Positions 8,634 through 18,900 of a stretch of DNA of 35,434 nt are shown piece after piece. The position numbers and the translations under genes are program-made. A model generated the notes under the pieces. The model saw only the letters and a program-made list of their open reading frames with translations. It had not been told where the DNA came from and ran no database searches. How positions within the stretch are numbered: position 1 is the first letter of the stretch; each line of letters opens with the position of its first letter. Source of the DNA: Treponema sp. (lineage in GTDB: Bacteria; Spirochaetota; Spirochaetia; Treponematales; Breznakiellaceae); assembly GCA_031260245.1 (NCBI GenBank), contig JAIRKH010000103.1, positions 1 through 35,434 of the forward strand. The letters run 5' to 3'.

Positions 8634-8929
8634 ATAATTCAATACCTGAACACGACATGGTTTTGCGCTTTATCAACTCCAGCATCGTCTTGCAAGGGCG
8701 GAAGTCTCGAACTTGCAAGGATGGAAAAAAGCGGTTTGCGTTTGCGGGACCGTTACCGGGTTCGAGCGACAATTCGGTATCGTTCGGCTTGTCTATTCGC
8801 AGAAACGCGAGCTGTAAACAGCCGGGATGTCAGACGGCTTATGGGCGAAGTTTGATACCGTCAGGCAGGATACGCCTGCAAGCCTACAGAGGGGCGAGTT
8901 CTCCCCGCCACCGGCGGCTTTTGTCCGCG
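8634..8929. other. Intergenic region with several short hairpins
   Basis: About 300 bp lies between two convergent genes. It contains the direct repeat CTTGCAAGG (near 8692 and 8711), a GCAGG-ATACG-CCTGC hairpin, and CCGCC-ACC-GGCGG followed by CTTTTG (8905-8922), a weak rightward terminator. One degenerate GATGTCAGACGGC (near 8825) resembles the palindromic repeat found elsewhere in the window. A 104-codon frame (8630-8944) has no family resemblance and is not called. Confidence 0.4.
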
Positions 8930-10351
8930 TTATTTTTCCATTAGTCTTCTATATTTCTCTGCAAGCCTTCTTGCCTTTTTGACCGCGAGACCGCAATACT
9001 TTTCTGGGTTCTCAAAGAAGGATAGAGTATCCGTTTTTGCCGCAAGTCCTAGTTCTTCTAGTTTCTTGGCGATGCGGGACATGGCGTCTGTGTTCTTGGA
9101 TAGAGCGGCAGCGAAACTTATGCCGTTTTCTTCCGCATCAAGAGTGATTCTGCGGACGACCTCGTGAGCGTCAGAAACGCCGGTTTCGGCGAGTAGGATG
9201 TAGGCTGGTTCCGCCATGACGCCGCCTGGGATGCCCCCGCGCCGTAGGTTCTCTACTAGGCGGTCGCGGTCAACGCCAATATTGCTTATCACGTCGGTCA
9301 TACGGCTAATCGCCATGCAAAATCCTGTAATGTAGTCTGCGACAAAACGCTGGCTTGCTGAATTAGTCAAATCTCGCTGGTGCTCGCTGATTTGGTCCAT
9401 GAAAAACGTCGTCACACGCGGGAAAAACGCTTTCCATAGGCTCTTGACGTGCTCGCTGTTCCATGGGTTGCGCTTCTGAGGCATGGTTGACGAGCCGACT
9501 TGCACGTCTGTAAAACCTTCTTTCAGCTCGCCGATTTCACTCCGTTGTAGGTTGCGTAAATCGTCCGCGAGGTTTGCCAAAACGCCGAAAGCGGTATTGA
9601 ATTCCAAAAGCAGGCGGAGTAGGTATTCGGGTTCAACCAGCTGGGTCGAGTGTTCGGACGGTTCAAGTTCTAGCTCCTCAAGGTAGAGGCGTTCCAATTC
9701 TTCAGGGTCGTTGACTATCATGCTTACCGCATTGTACGCGCCCACCGCGCCTGCGAGTTTGCCCTTCAGAGCCTTTCCTCGTTCTTCAATTTCCAGAATG
9801 GATTTGCCTAATCGGGATACGTATTCGGCAAGGGCAAAGCCCAGGGTAATCGGGACGGCCTGTTGTCCGTGGGTTCTACCTGCTTGCGGGGTTTCCGCTT
9901 CTCGCTCTGCGAAATCGCAGAGCAAAAGTTCCAGTTTCTTGAGTAAGGGTAGAACAACCGTGTTGGTTACTCCCTTGATGCGATAGGCAAGGCTTGTGTC
10001 GAGAATATCAACGCTTGTCGCGCCGAGGTGCACGAGCGGGGCAATATCAGTCGGAACCTTCGTCTTCAAGACGTTGACTAACGCCCGGATATTGTGGCGA
10101 GTTTTCTCTTCTTCCGCATAAACCTCTTCAGGGTCTATGACGATATTGTCGAGCGTGGTCTCCAGTTCCCCTGACAGCCGTCCGTGTATACGGAGATGCG
10201 CCTTGACTAAAGCGGCTTCCGCTTTCATGCACGCGGAAACCGAGGCCGATTCGGACAAAAACGGCGCAAGACTGTCAAAAATCGCTTCCTCAGATAGGGA
10301 ATATCGGTGGTCAATGGGAGAAATGTTTTGGAATATGGAACGAGTTTTCAT
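8930..10351 (-). CDS. purB: Adenylosuccinate lyase
   Basis: This 473-residue protein belongs to the fumarase/aspartase superfamily. It catalyses two steps of purine synthesis: release of fumarate from SAICAR and from adenylosuccinate. The family signature GSSTMPQKRNPWNSE is complete (about 287-301). HLGATSVDILDT (about 107-118) and GRTHGQQAVPITLG (about 157-170) supply the other active-site regions. Length is normal and no signal peptide is present, so it is cytosolic. The ATG at 10351 has no clear ribosome-binding site. The next gene on the same strand ends 62 bp upstream. PurB fits better than the argininosuccinate lyase or fumarase branches. Confidence 0.93.
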   Translation of the reverse strand: MKTRSIFQNISPIDHRYSLSEEAIFDSLAPFLSESASVSACMKAEAALVKAHLRIHGRLSGELETTLDNIVIDPEEVYAEEEKTRHNIRALVNVLKTKVPTDIAPLVHLGATSVDILDTSLAYRIKGVTNTVVLPLLKKLELLLCDFAEREAETPQAGRTHGQQAVPITLGFALAEYVSRLGKSILEIEERGKALKGKLAGAVGAYNAVSMIVNDPEELERLYLEELELEPSEHSTQLVEPEYLLRLLLEFNTAFGVLANLADDLRNLQRSEIGELKEGFTDVQVGSSTMPQKRNPWNSEHVKSLWKAFFPRVTTFFMDQISEHQRDLTNSASQRFVADYITGFCMAISRMTDVISNIGVDRDRLVENLRRGGIPGGVMAEPAYILLAETGVSDAHEVVRRITLDAEENGISFAAALSKNTDAMSRIAKKLEELGLAAKTDTLSFFENPEKYCGLAVKKARRLAEKYRRLMEK

Positions 10352-10413
10352 AATGTATGGAACGAGAACAGGGGGTTGCTAACACGCTCTCTACTCCCCG
10401 ATTCTCCACTCTC

Positions 10414-10788
10414 CTACTTTCCTAGTTTCTCTTCTTTCTTGTCAATTTCTTTTCTCACTTCGTCCAGTTCGGTGAAAACTTCTTTGACGCCGGGCGTCGT
10501 CTGACTGACGTTTGCGAGTTTCTGTTCCGCGAGCGCCTTATAGACTTCCGCGCCGAGCTTTTCCATGAGTTTCTCCGCCTTGTTTTCGAGCTGTTTGACT
10601 TCAAACAAAAGTTTGCCCTTTGCTCCCAAGTCCTGTACTTTATCTCCGGCCTTGTCAATGAATTCCTTTGACGCCGCAATGCTCTTCGCGCCTAAATCTT
10701 GCGCCGCATCCTCGGCTTTCACCGCAAAATCTTGCGCAACTCCGCCTGCTTTCGCGGCAAGTTCTTTCATTCTTTCAGCAAATGTCAT
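10414..10788 (-). CDS. Small amphipathic helical (coiled-coil-like) protein
   Basis: ATG 10788, 5 nt after AGGAGG (10793-10798), gives 124 residues. The whole protein is predicted helical, rich in Ala, Lys, Glu and Asp. Two related segments (VAQDFAVKAEDAAQDLGAK and ASKEFIDKAGDKVQDLGAK) form 11-residue-type repeats like those of apolipoprotein or LEA-like amphipathic helices. No cysteine, signal peptide or membrane helix is present. It may bind surfaces, membranes or a partner protein, or act in stress; no family is recognised. It is co-directional with purB and the AAA ATPase. Confidence 0.8.
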   Translation of the reverse strand: MTFAERMKELAAKAGGVAQDFAVKAEDAAQDLGAKSIAASKEFIDKAGDKVQDLGAKGKLLFEVKQLENKAEKLMEKLGAEVYKALAEQKLANVSQTTPGVKEVFTELDEVRKEIDKKEEKLGK

Positions 10789-10905
10789 AAATTCCTCCTT
10801 AATCAAAAGTCGTCTTATGAAGACGGCGTTTTCCGCGCCTTCTTTGAAAACAACATAGCATATATTCTGATTCTTATCAAGGTGGATAATCCGAGAAGCG
10901 GCGCT

Positions 10906-12552
10906 TTATTTTCTCGTTCCAAAGCCTATCTGTTTCGCGCTGTCAATCGCGATTGTTTCATCTTTACAGAAGGATTCGAGTCGTTCAAGGGATGGTTCTC
11001 TGCCGGAAATCACCACGTCAACAGCTCTCTTGCGCGCGACGTTTTCTATCTGTCCGCCTGAAAAATCAAAGCGGGACGCGAGCGTTTCCGCATCGAATAT
11101 GGACAGCGTAGGCACTATGGATTGCCAAATCGCCTTGCGCACAGGCAAAGATGGTTTCTCAAACTCAATCTTGTATAAAAACCGCCGCTCAAAAGCCCTG
11201 TCCATATTCTTCGTCAGATTCGTCGTGGCGATGAGGATGCCTGTCAAGTTCTCAATCTCCTGGAGGATGATGTTTTGAATGGTGTTCTCGGTCTGCGCGA
11301 CCGAGCTTGTCGTAACTTCCATGCGCTTGCTGATAACCGCGTCCGCCTCGTTGAATAGTAGTATTGGAGCGATAGACTCTTTCTTAACCGAAGCGCGGTA
11401 TTGATCGAAGACGTCCTTTATCCGCTTTTCACTCTCGCCAAACCACATGCTTTTTGTGGCGGAAATGTCAACCTGCATGATGTTGCGCCCTGTTTCCCGC
11501 GCTATCTGGTACACAGTTTCCGTTTTTCCAGTGCCAGGCGCGCCTGAAAAAAGACAGGCGAAGCCTTTTCTCATGCCTGTTTCGGAAAGCCGCGATTGCA
11601 CGTTCTTAAAATTATTCTCTCGTAACAGCTCGGTTAATTCGCCGATTTTCTCTGACTCCTTTTCGTTATAAAACATTCTTTTCGGCGTTATGGTCTCGTG
11701 GAGAAGCAAGTCTTTTCCGCGGAACGCCTGTCTATCGCTCAGGTTGATTTCGGAAAGTAATTCTTCTTTTGCCCTGTCTGTTAGTTTGAAAGACTCTCTG
11801 TTCACGAATCCTTCGCTATTGGTGTTCTCAATGAATTTACCGCTTATTAAAGGATGGTGTCCATCCTTGAAGAGTCGTGTTACGGACCGCATTTCGTACC
11901 TGTCTTCAAACAAAAAATCAAAGTCGTGAAACCCGATATTATCGTCGTAGTTGTTGACGAAGAAATGGCAGAAGCACAACAGTAGCGTGAGGATGTCGAT
12001 GGAGAAATTATAACTGATAACTTTCTGAGCGAAGAGAAGTTGCGTATTATCGTCCAGTAGGCGTTTCAATTCACTACCGAGATTCGCAAAGGTAAGTTCC
12101 TCGTTTTCTCTTTGGTCAAACAGATTCTCGGTAATGGTGAAAAATTCGTCTATAGAAAGATTCTTGTTGCTCAAAGGTTTGTAATTTTCATTTTTCCTCA
12201 ACGCGGTTATGACGTCCAGAGGCACACGGTAAGTCATGGTCCGGCTTCTCCTACAACATAGGAGCTTTTTATTCTCAAGAACGTCAAAATCGTTCATATA
12301 TTGAATGAGTTTGACTTGCTTGCACTTGATGGCTTTTGCTATTTCACCAACGTTTATACATTCGTCGTCGCTTCTATTCAAAAAATGTGAAAAAAGCGCA
12401 ACTTGCACCGGCGTTATATCGAGTATTTCGGACGCCGCCGCCAGATGCCGACTCGCTTTCTCAAAGAAGCTATCGCTAAACCCATCCGTTTCCGACATTT
12501 CCACAATCTTCTCAATATGTTCCAAAAGCGTTAATTCTTTTATTTCAGACAT
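10906..12552 (-). CDS. AAA-family ATPase
   Basis: The protein has 548 residues. Its N-terminal half (about 1-290) is helical and unassigned, possibly including winged-helix DNA-binding elements (INVGEIAKAIKCKQVKLIQYM). The C-terminal half is a single AAA domain with Walker A GAPGTGKTE (about 335), a Walker-B-like ILLFNEADA (about 397) where Asn replaces the usual Asp, sensor 1 IATTN, and an RAFERRF arginine-finger region. This form resembles stand-alone AAA ATPases of bacteria with FNEADA motifs. It probably remodels proteins or complexes, substrate unknown. An AGAGGGAATA ribosome-binding site precedes the ATG. Confidence 0.85.
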   Translation of the reverse strand: MSEIKELTLLEHIEKIVEMSETDGFSDSFFEKASRHLAAASEILDITPVQVALFSHFLNRSDDECINVGEIAKAIKCKQVKLIQYMNDFDVLENKKLLCCRRSRTMTYRVPLDVITALRKNENYKPLSNKNLSIDEFFTITENLFDQRENEELTFANLGSELKRLLDDNTQLLFAQKVISYNFSIDILTLLLCFCHFFVNNYDDNIGFHDFDFLFEDRYEMRSVTRLFKDGHHPLISGKFIENTNSEGFVNRESFKLTDRAKEELLSEINLSDRQAFRGKDLLLHETITPKRMFYNEKESEKIGELTELLRENNFKNVQSRLSETGMRKGFACLFSGAPGTGKTETVYQIARETGRNIMQVDISATKSMWFGESEKRIKDVFDQYRASVKKESIAPILLFNEADAVISKRMEVTTSSVAQTENTIQNIILQEIENLTGILIATTNLTKNMDRAFERRFLYKIEFEKPSLPVRKAIWQSIVPTLSIFDAETLASRFDFSGGQIENVARKRAVDVVISGREPSLERLESFCKDETIAIDSAKQIGFGTRK

Positions 12553-12649
12553 TATTCCCTCTTAAATACGTTATTGATTAACCACTGACTACATGGACGA
12601 ACATAGACAAATTTGAACAGCGGCTCAGGGAGTATGGTATGTAGTTAGT

Positions 12650-14401
12650 TTATTCGCTTAACAGAGCGTCCATGTCTAGTTCGGCCGCGACGCACGGCGT
12701 AGCAACGCCCCAGTTTTCAAGTACTTGCGGGTGAATCTCGCCGAAAACGCCGATTTTGACGCCGTGGAACAGCACGTTTGCAGACCGACCCGCAATAAAA
12801 TGAGGGACGTCAGACGGTTCCACTGCGTATTCACGAGAAAGATAGTAGAAAATCGTCTGAATCTGCGCTGAGACTATGTTGAAGTTAGCTTCCCTGTCCG
12901 CGGTGAGGAAACCGAGGAATTGACGTGTACTTACGCCGTAGTTCTCCGTGGGATTCCGATAGGCGACCTTACCTGTTTCAAAAATACGGTGCGGGAAAAT
13001 CGCATTGCCAGACGCGGATTCGCTTATCAAAAGGGAAGCCAAAACCGAGTCGCGCACATATTCATAGTTTTCCGTCATAGGATTGGCGATTTTGATGATT
13101 TTTGCGCCGTCTCCCAACATCCTATCGACAAAGTCTTTCTTGGAGCCGAGGTAATTGAACATCATCTCCTGATAGCCCATTCCCACAAGGATTTCCTTCA
13201 CTTTACGACTGAAGACCGTTATGGGCGACAACCGTCCAATGGTGAACTCGCTGGGGCGGGCAGGCGTAAAAGTTGACAGCCCTCTGCCAATCATCACATC
13301 TTCAGCAACGTCCGCGGCGTGAAGGAAGTCGTTGCGGTATTCTGGCGGGAACGCGCGGACGCCTTCTCCGACTGTAGTTTCATCCTGTTCAGCCGCAATC
13401 GCTTTTTCGGCTTTGACGCCCATCTTGGCGAGAGCGGTAATACATTCGTCCGCGCCCAACTTTTCACCTAAAAACTTCTCCACTCGCGCCAACGAGCAGA
13501 ACGTTGGTTCCTGAAAGTAGAAGGGTGTAGTAATTTTTCTACCGTGCGGCGTATCATATTCGTATTCCACACTCACCGGCTCAATCGTGTAGCCTTGGTC
13601 CGCAAGGTCGCAAGCCATGATAGACGCGGACAAGGTAACGCACTCGATATCCGTGCCGGTCAATTCAATGAATAAATCCACATCCCCGACCTGCACCGCG
13701 CCTAAGTCCGCCGAATTGATGATAGGCGGATAAGAGAGGACGCCGCCTTTCGAGTCGACGAGCAAGGGATGAATGGGTTCATGCTCCTGAATAAAACCGT
13801 ATTCCTTGCCCTTGGGGTGCTGTTTCAGGATTTCACGCAAGGAGAGGGGAACGCCCCACTGGAGCGGCGTAAAGGAGACCTCGTCCGGGTCAACGCCTTT
13901 GTAGATGATAGGCCACTGAATTATGGCGATGCGATAAAGCCCCATTGACACGGTACGCCGCTTCCTCCCGAAGTTCCACGCTAGTTTTTCTTGCGTCTGA
14001 ATCATATCGCGCAAGGAGGCGTCGGTAACGGCTTTGCCGCTGGCGATAAAGCCGGCGAGAAAAGGACGCACTTTCCGCACGGATTCTTGGACTTTCACCG
14101 TATGCGCCATAGGCGGTTTTAAATTCTTACCCTTTCGTGAAAAGAATGGGTATTCGCTTTGCTTGCCGCCGTGATACACGCGGAGCTGTCGAGCGCACCC
14201 GGCTGTTCCCCATAAATCCGGGCGGTTCGTGTCGTTCAGTTCAATTTTCAAAATCCGCTCGCTTGCGGGAACGCTCTCGGCGTCTGTCGCGTCCAATTCC
14301 GCCTTAGCGCACGCGAGCGCGGTTTCAAAATCCTCTTTCGCGTCCCATTTGCGTCCCACGAGAGAATAAAATAATTCTTCGTTTACTTCAATCTTTGGCA
14401 T
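12650..14401 (-). CDS. pheT: Phenylalanyl-tRNA synthetase beta subunit, archaeal/eukaryotic type
   Basis: The chosen ATG (14401) follows AAGGAA at 14407-14412 and gives 583 residues beginning MPKIEVNEELFYSLVG. The length and sequence match the short PheT of archaea, eukaryotic cytosol and spirochaetes rather than the roughly 800-residue bacterial form; the N-terminal EMAP/OB tRNA-binding domain is missing. Recognisable segments are LNDTNRPDLWGTAGCARQL, the B3/4-like region, the B5-type segment around FCSLARVEKFLG, and the catalytic-like domain NPMTENYEYVRDSVLASLL. It forms an alpha2-beta2 enzyme with PheS to charge tRNA-Phe. No pheS gene is in this window, so the genes are not adjacent downstream here. 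Confidence 0.93.
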   Translation of the reverse strand: MPKIEVNEELFYSLVGRKWDAKEDFETALACAKAELDATDAESVPASERILKIELNDTNRPDLWGTAGCARQLRVYHGGKQSEYPFFSRKGKNLKPPMAHTVKVQESVRKVRPFLAGFIASGKAVTDASLRDMIQTQEKLAWNFGRKRRTVSMGLYRIAIIQWPIIYKGVDPDEVSFTPLQWGVPLSLREILKQHPKGKEYGFIQEHEPIHPLLVDSKGGVLSYPPIINSADLGAVQVGDVDLFIELTGTDIECVTLSASIMACDLADQGYTIEPVSVEYEYDTPHGRKITTPFYFQEPTFCSLARVEKFLGEKLGADECITALAKMGVKAEKAIAAEQDETTVGEGVRAFPPEYRNDFLHAADVAEDVMIGRGLSTFTPARPSEFTIGRLSPITVFSRKVKEILVGMGYQEMMFNYLGSKKDFVDRMLGDGAKIIKIANPMTENYEYVRDSVLASLLISESASGNAIFPHRIFETGKVAYRNPTENYGVSTRQFLGFLTADREANFNIVSAQIQTIFYYLSREYAVEPSDVPHFIAGRSANVLFHGVKIGVFGEIHPQVLENWGVATPCVAAELDMDALLSE

Positions 14402-14688
14402 ATTCGTTCCTTGTATTTTGTTGTTGAAAAAGTATAGCAAATTTGGACGAGAATGTGAAGAGGTACAGTCTAGCCGCGAATGTTACTCAAGAACGCTGTT
14501 TTGATGAGCATTAATAAACCGTTGACCGCACGATCCTTATGTGGAAGAACACATCTGAAAATCTCTGAAAGAACCCATGGAAACGACTTGGCGCGCTTTC
14601 ATTTAGAATATACGCTGTTTCCCATGAGACTTTTTAACGCCGACAAACAGAATTTCAAAAGCGCTTCAGACGCCCAAAGAACCTCTCC

Positions 14689-15693
14689 TTACCCCTTCTC
14701 TTTGAGGAGCGCGTCGTTATTCAAAACCTTGAACGAAATAGACTTGGGGGACGGCGCATGACGTACCACGATACCTTCTTTATCAAGTCCGCTTGGGTAC
14801 TTACCTTTGGCTTTTTCGAGCAATTCTTCCAGAGAACAGGCGAATTCCTCGCCCCGTTCCTCAAGCGGTACCGTAGGTAAACCGAGGTCCGCGCAGAGCT
14901 TGACCACGTCGTCGTAGGGAAGATACGCGCCGGAGTCCCAGTCTTGAACGTCAAAGACGTACCACTCATGATCGGGCAGACGGAGCCTATTCTTCTGGAT
15001 AGCGGGACCGCAGATTTCACCGGTAAGCACGATATTTTTCTGGCAGCGCGCGAGTTTCTCTTTAAGTCCGTATTTATAGACAGGACGCCAGTAGAGAGAC
15101 TCGGCTTCGTCTTTTATTTCTTTGTTCCGACTACAGCATCCGATTTTACCGTCGATGTAATACACGGTCCCCGACGTACCGTCCATCTTTGTGGTGATAT
15201 AGTAGGGCTTACCGCGGAGCGCTTCAAGTAATTCAGGCGCGGACTGGACGCGGATTTCGTCGGAAACTGGAATCCCGTAGGGGCGATCGCCTATGATGGT
15301 CCCGCCTGCGGAGCTCGTCTCCGGAATGTACCACTTCTTCACGCCGAGCTTTTCCGTTACATCGTCCCCTTCGTGAAAACCCTCCAGTTCCGGGAACGAC
15401 TGCAAAGACAACAGTAAGCCTTGGGAAAGTTCTCCGCGTATCTTGGCGGTTTTTATGCGGAATCCCTGGCCGTTGTCTACATTATCGCGGAACGAGGAAG
15501 AACGCAGAAATTCGTAACGCGGTTCTATCGGCAGGAAACTGTCAACCTCGAAATAGACGCCCAGATCGCCGACTTTGAATTCTCCTTTCTTGACGACGCA
15601 CTTCCACCCTAAAACATGGACCGCCTCAAGAAAATCCGAGTTAGGTATAGGCGTTACCGCCTTTACTTTTTGCATGGTTACTAATGAACGCAT
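14689..15693 (-). CDS. RNA ligase, DraRnl (Rnl5)-type
   Basis: ATG 15693 follows GGAGG with good spacing and gives 334 residues. The N-terminal region (about 1-110) is the OB-like domain typical of Deinococcus DraRnl-type ligases (VKAVTPIPNSDFLEAVHVLG). The nucleotidyltransferase domain has the KxDG motif ITTKMDGTSGTVYY with the adenylated lysine, LTGEICGPAIQKNRL, EWYVFDVQDW, DKEGIVVRH and SFKVLNN, corresponding to motifs I, III, IIIa, IV and V. The family seals nicks with 3'-OH RNA ends in duplexes using ATP and is thought to act in RNA repair. The gene stands alone behind a near-consensus promoter; no partner such as a kinase-phosphatase is nearby. Confidence 0.88.
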   Translation of the reverse strand: MRSLVTMQKVKAVTPIPNSDFLEAVHVLGWKCVVKKGEFKVGDLGVYFEVDSFLPIEPRYEFLRSSSFRDNVDNGQGFRIKTAKIRGELSQGLLLSLQSFPELEGFHEGDDVTEKLGVKKWYIPETSSAGGTIIGDRPYGIPVSDEIRVQSAPELLEALRGKPYYITTKMDGTSGTVYYIDGKIGCCSRNKEIKDEAESLYWRPVYKYGLKEKLARCQKNIVLTGEICGPAIQKNRLRLPDHEWYVFDVQDWDSGAYLPYDDVVKLCADLGLPTVPLEERGEEFACSLEELLEKAKGKYPSGLDKEGIVVRHAPSPKSISFKVLNNDALLKEKG

Positions 15694-15714
15694 CGTATTA
15701 TCCTCCATAAGTAA

Positions 15715-15743
15715 AATATAAGGCATATATACTGTACTGTCAA
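15715..15743 (-). promoter_or_regulatory. Strong promoter of the RNA ligase gene
   Basis: On the minus strand TTGACA (15743-15738), a 17-nt spacer and TATATT (15720-15715) lie just upstream of the GGAGG and ATG of the ligase. The match is one base from the full consensus. Confidence 0.75.
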
Positions 15744-15760
15744 CTTATTTTTCATTCATC

Positions 15761-15910
15761 TCGATGGGTGTCTGACACCCATCGAAGCGCGAGAGCACCT
15801 GTTTGGACCCATAGCGGGTGTCTGACACTGCAAAAACGGTGTTTGTTCGACGGTTTCGTAATGAGCGGAGTTGAAAGTGTCAGACACCGCATATATGGGC
15901 GTCAGACGCC
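15761..15910. repeat. REP-like palindrome cluster
   Basis: Four units of the GTGTC-N-GACAC palindrome occur here. The first, 15761-15785, is a perfect palindrome with 12-bp arms (TCGATGGGTGTC) around one central T. Others are at 15818-15828, at 15877-15888 (inverted relative to the first pair) and at 15898-15910 (GGCGTC-A-GACGCC, perfect). A GCCCGC/GCGGGC hairpin follows at 15926-15942. The cluster fills the gap between the ligase promoter and the 3' end of the helicase gene. Confidence 0.85.
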
Positions 15911-15956
15911 ACAAAACGCCTGACTGCCCGCGCAAAGCGGGCTCTTCAAGTCTGGG

Positions 15957-18900
15957 TCAAACTAGTTTGCTAACTCCTCTTGTTGAAAAATCGTCAAACA
16001 GGCTTGCCTGCTGTGTGTTGGAGGGCTTTTTGGGACGTCGAGGGCGCGTTTCGGCTAACGGCGCAAGGTCCGAGAGCTGTTCCAGAAAACGACTCGGCGG
16101 ATTCTCAAACCGCCTGCCCTGAAACAGCCGCCGTTTCGCGCATGAAAGATAAAGCCCGCGCTTCGCCCGCGTCACGCCGACGTAGAAAAGACGCTTCTCC
16201 TCTTCAATACGCTCCGCAAACTCAGGCGCGTCCTTTTTCTCGTATAGGGTCAAAGGCAAGAACCCATCCTCAAGCGCGGGTATGAATACATGGGCGAATT
16301 CAAGCCCTTTAGAGGCGTGAATCGTCATAACGCGGACTCCGTGAGTCCGCGTGGAGGAATCGTCCCCACCGCTACTCACCGCGAGCGCGTCCAAGAACGC
16401 GCCGACACTGCTATAAAAAGCCGCGGACTCGGTAAGCCGCTCCACAAACAGCGGTTTTTCCCCGTTCCCAAAACGCAGTTCCGCTATACGCTTAACCGCC
16501 TCTTGCGGGCACGTTCCATCCGCGCCCCTTTTTGCTGTAAATTCCCGCAGCGCGGACAGCAAAGACGCGGGTTCCTCCTCTTCCCACCACGGACTTTCGT
16601 CCACGAGCTTGTACGGAACGCCGTGGTCAGACAAAGCCTTGATAAAAGGCGGAGCAAGCCCAGAGGAACGAAGCAGAATAGCGACGTCGTCGAGACTTAC
16701 TGCTTCGGTTCCACTTGTTGCGTCCCCGCTGTCCATAGCGAAAAAAGACGCGCCTCCCAAAAGCCCGGAAATGCGGCGCGCGACCCCCTCAGCTTCTGAT
16801 TTATCGGTGGGGAATTCTTCTCTGTATAAGAACGCCTCCGCGGACGAATTGACGCTCTGCAACTCCGCGTCCACAAGAGCGCGAGCCGCCGCAACGATGG
16901 GCGCGGCGCACCTGAAACTCCGCGTCAGGCTGAATTGCGCGGCGGACGGATAATCAGTCAGAAACCTATCCATGAAACGCTTGTCCGAGCCGCGAAATCC
17001 GTATATCGCCTGATTCGGGTCTCCCACCGCCCAGAGCTTCCGCCCCGCCTGCCCGCCCGCAAACAAAAGACGGAGAAGCGCGTATTGGGCGAAATTAACG
17101 TCCTGATACTCGTCGACAAAGATGAATTGGTAGCGCTTCTGACACTCGGCGCGTATCTCCGACGATTTAGCCAAGAGCCGCGCTGTTTCAGCTATCAAGT
17201 CGTCAAAGTCAAGCGACAAAGGCGGCGTTTGTAGTTTTTTCTGGTAATAATGATAGAGCGCCTCTTTCTCCGCCTCAATTTTCGGCGAACCCAGGCTTTC
17301 CGCAAGCGTAGCGAGCCTTTCGTCGCCCAAATCAGGCGCGGCTTCGCCAGGCGACAGTAAGAAACGCTTACGCCTTTCAATGTAATCCCTCAAACCGCGA
17401 GGCTTTATACGACGCTCCGCGCATATTCCCTTGAGCGCCGCTTCCTTTTCAGTTTCGGTGAGAATGGAAAAGTCGCGGTCAGGGGAAAATTCACGGAGAA
17501 GCGCGGCGCAAAACGAGTGGAAAGTGGCGGCTGTTATCTTCCCCGCAGTAGAATTGTTCGTCCTTTCTTGTAGTTCCCGCGCGGCTTTGACGGTAAACGT
17601 GATAGCCAGAATCGCTGAAGGGTCTGTTCCGTTTTCTAAAAGTCGGGCGATACGCGCGGCAAGCGCGGAAGTCTTGCCTGAACCAGGTCCAGCGACGACA
17701 AGCGCCGCCTCGCCCTCGTACCCTATCCATTCAGGCGGCGATATTGGGAGGTTGAGAATCGGGATTAGAGAGTCGGTCTTTTGCGCGAGAGTTTCTTGAA
17801 AAACCGCCGCCTCGCTGTTCCTTTCTCTACTCTTAACTTTAGGCGGAAACACCCTAATCACGCCGTATTCGCCGTCGAAACCAGCTTGGATAAAGACCTG
17901 CCCCGTCCGCATACGGGAGACGGCTTCGGCGAGACGCTCGCCGTAGATACCCGGAGCGCGCATTCTTTCAACGTCCGCAAGCGGCGCGTCTACCAGCAGG
18001 GACAGTTCTCCGCCAGCCGCATTGACTAGCGCGTTGTAAGCCGCGTCAACCTTCTTTGACGCCGCTCCCGCGTTGAGTAATTCGCCGACAAGCTCTTTGA
18101 GAGGAATAAGCGATACATAAGGACGACGGTTCGTATCGCCGTAACCCGGTGGACAGGGCGCCCATTCGTCGACAGGTCTGTCCGCAAGTTCCATCACCCG
18201 CCCCATGACGCCCTTGGTCAAAGGCTTGCCGCATTTGGGACAGACCCCGCTTGATACTTGGCTCACACCGCACTTTCTATGTCCGTCGTAGTGGTATTTT
18301 CCTTCCTGCGGGTAAAATTCAACGGTGTAGAGAATGTCGGCGAAATCGCGTCTTTCGTTTGATAAACCAGCCAATGGCTGTTTTCTGAATAAAGCGCGCG
18401 TCAGCGATGAAAAAGAAAGCTCCATTTCAAATACGGTCGCCTCGCGCCCCAGTTTTTCGGGCGAGTGCGCGTCCGAATTAGAGACGATTGAAAAACGGTC
18501 GAGCGACGAAAGCGCCCAGTTCATCGGCGGATTGGACGAAAGTCCTGTTTCAATCGCGGGAATGAGCGGGGTAAGGTCTCCGTAGCACTCCTCAACGCTG
18601 TCAAATCCAGACCTGCCGCCGAGCGCGGAAAACCACGGCGTCCATATATGCGCGGGGACGAGCAGGGCGCGCTCGTCGGCTTCCAAAAGCAATGCGAACA
18701 GAGTGTGGGAGTCCATGCCGAGAATGGGGCGTCCGTCAGAGCGGATGTTGCCGCCCGCGCCTTCAATTTTAGCCTGAAAGCGAGCCGCGGCTTCAAAATG
18801 CGGCAGTATCACGACGTGGTGGACTTTGCGCGTTCGGTCGCCTTTTTTATAAATGGTACTGATTTCACCGGTCAACACGAAACGAGGCGGTTTTCTGGCG

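Noticed and set aside
8630-8944. 104-codon frame after the deacetylase
   Set aside because: It consists of hairpin-rich intergenic sequence, overlaps the end of purB, and has no recognisable protein features.
14480-14761. 93-codon plus-strand frame between pheT and the RNA ligase
   Set aside because: No ribosome-binding site or family match, and it overlaps the 3' end of the ligase gene on the other strand. The gap shows no other signal.
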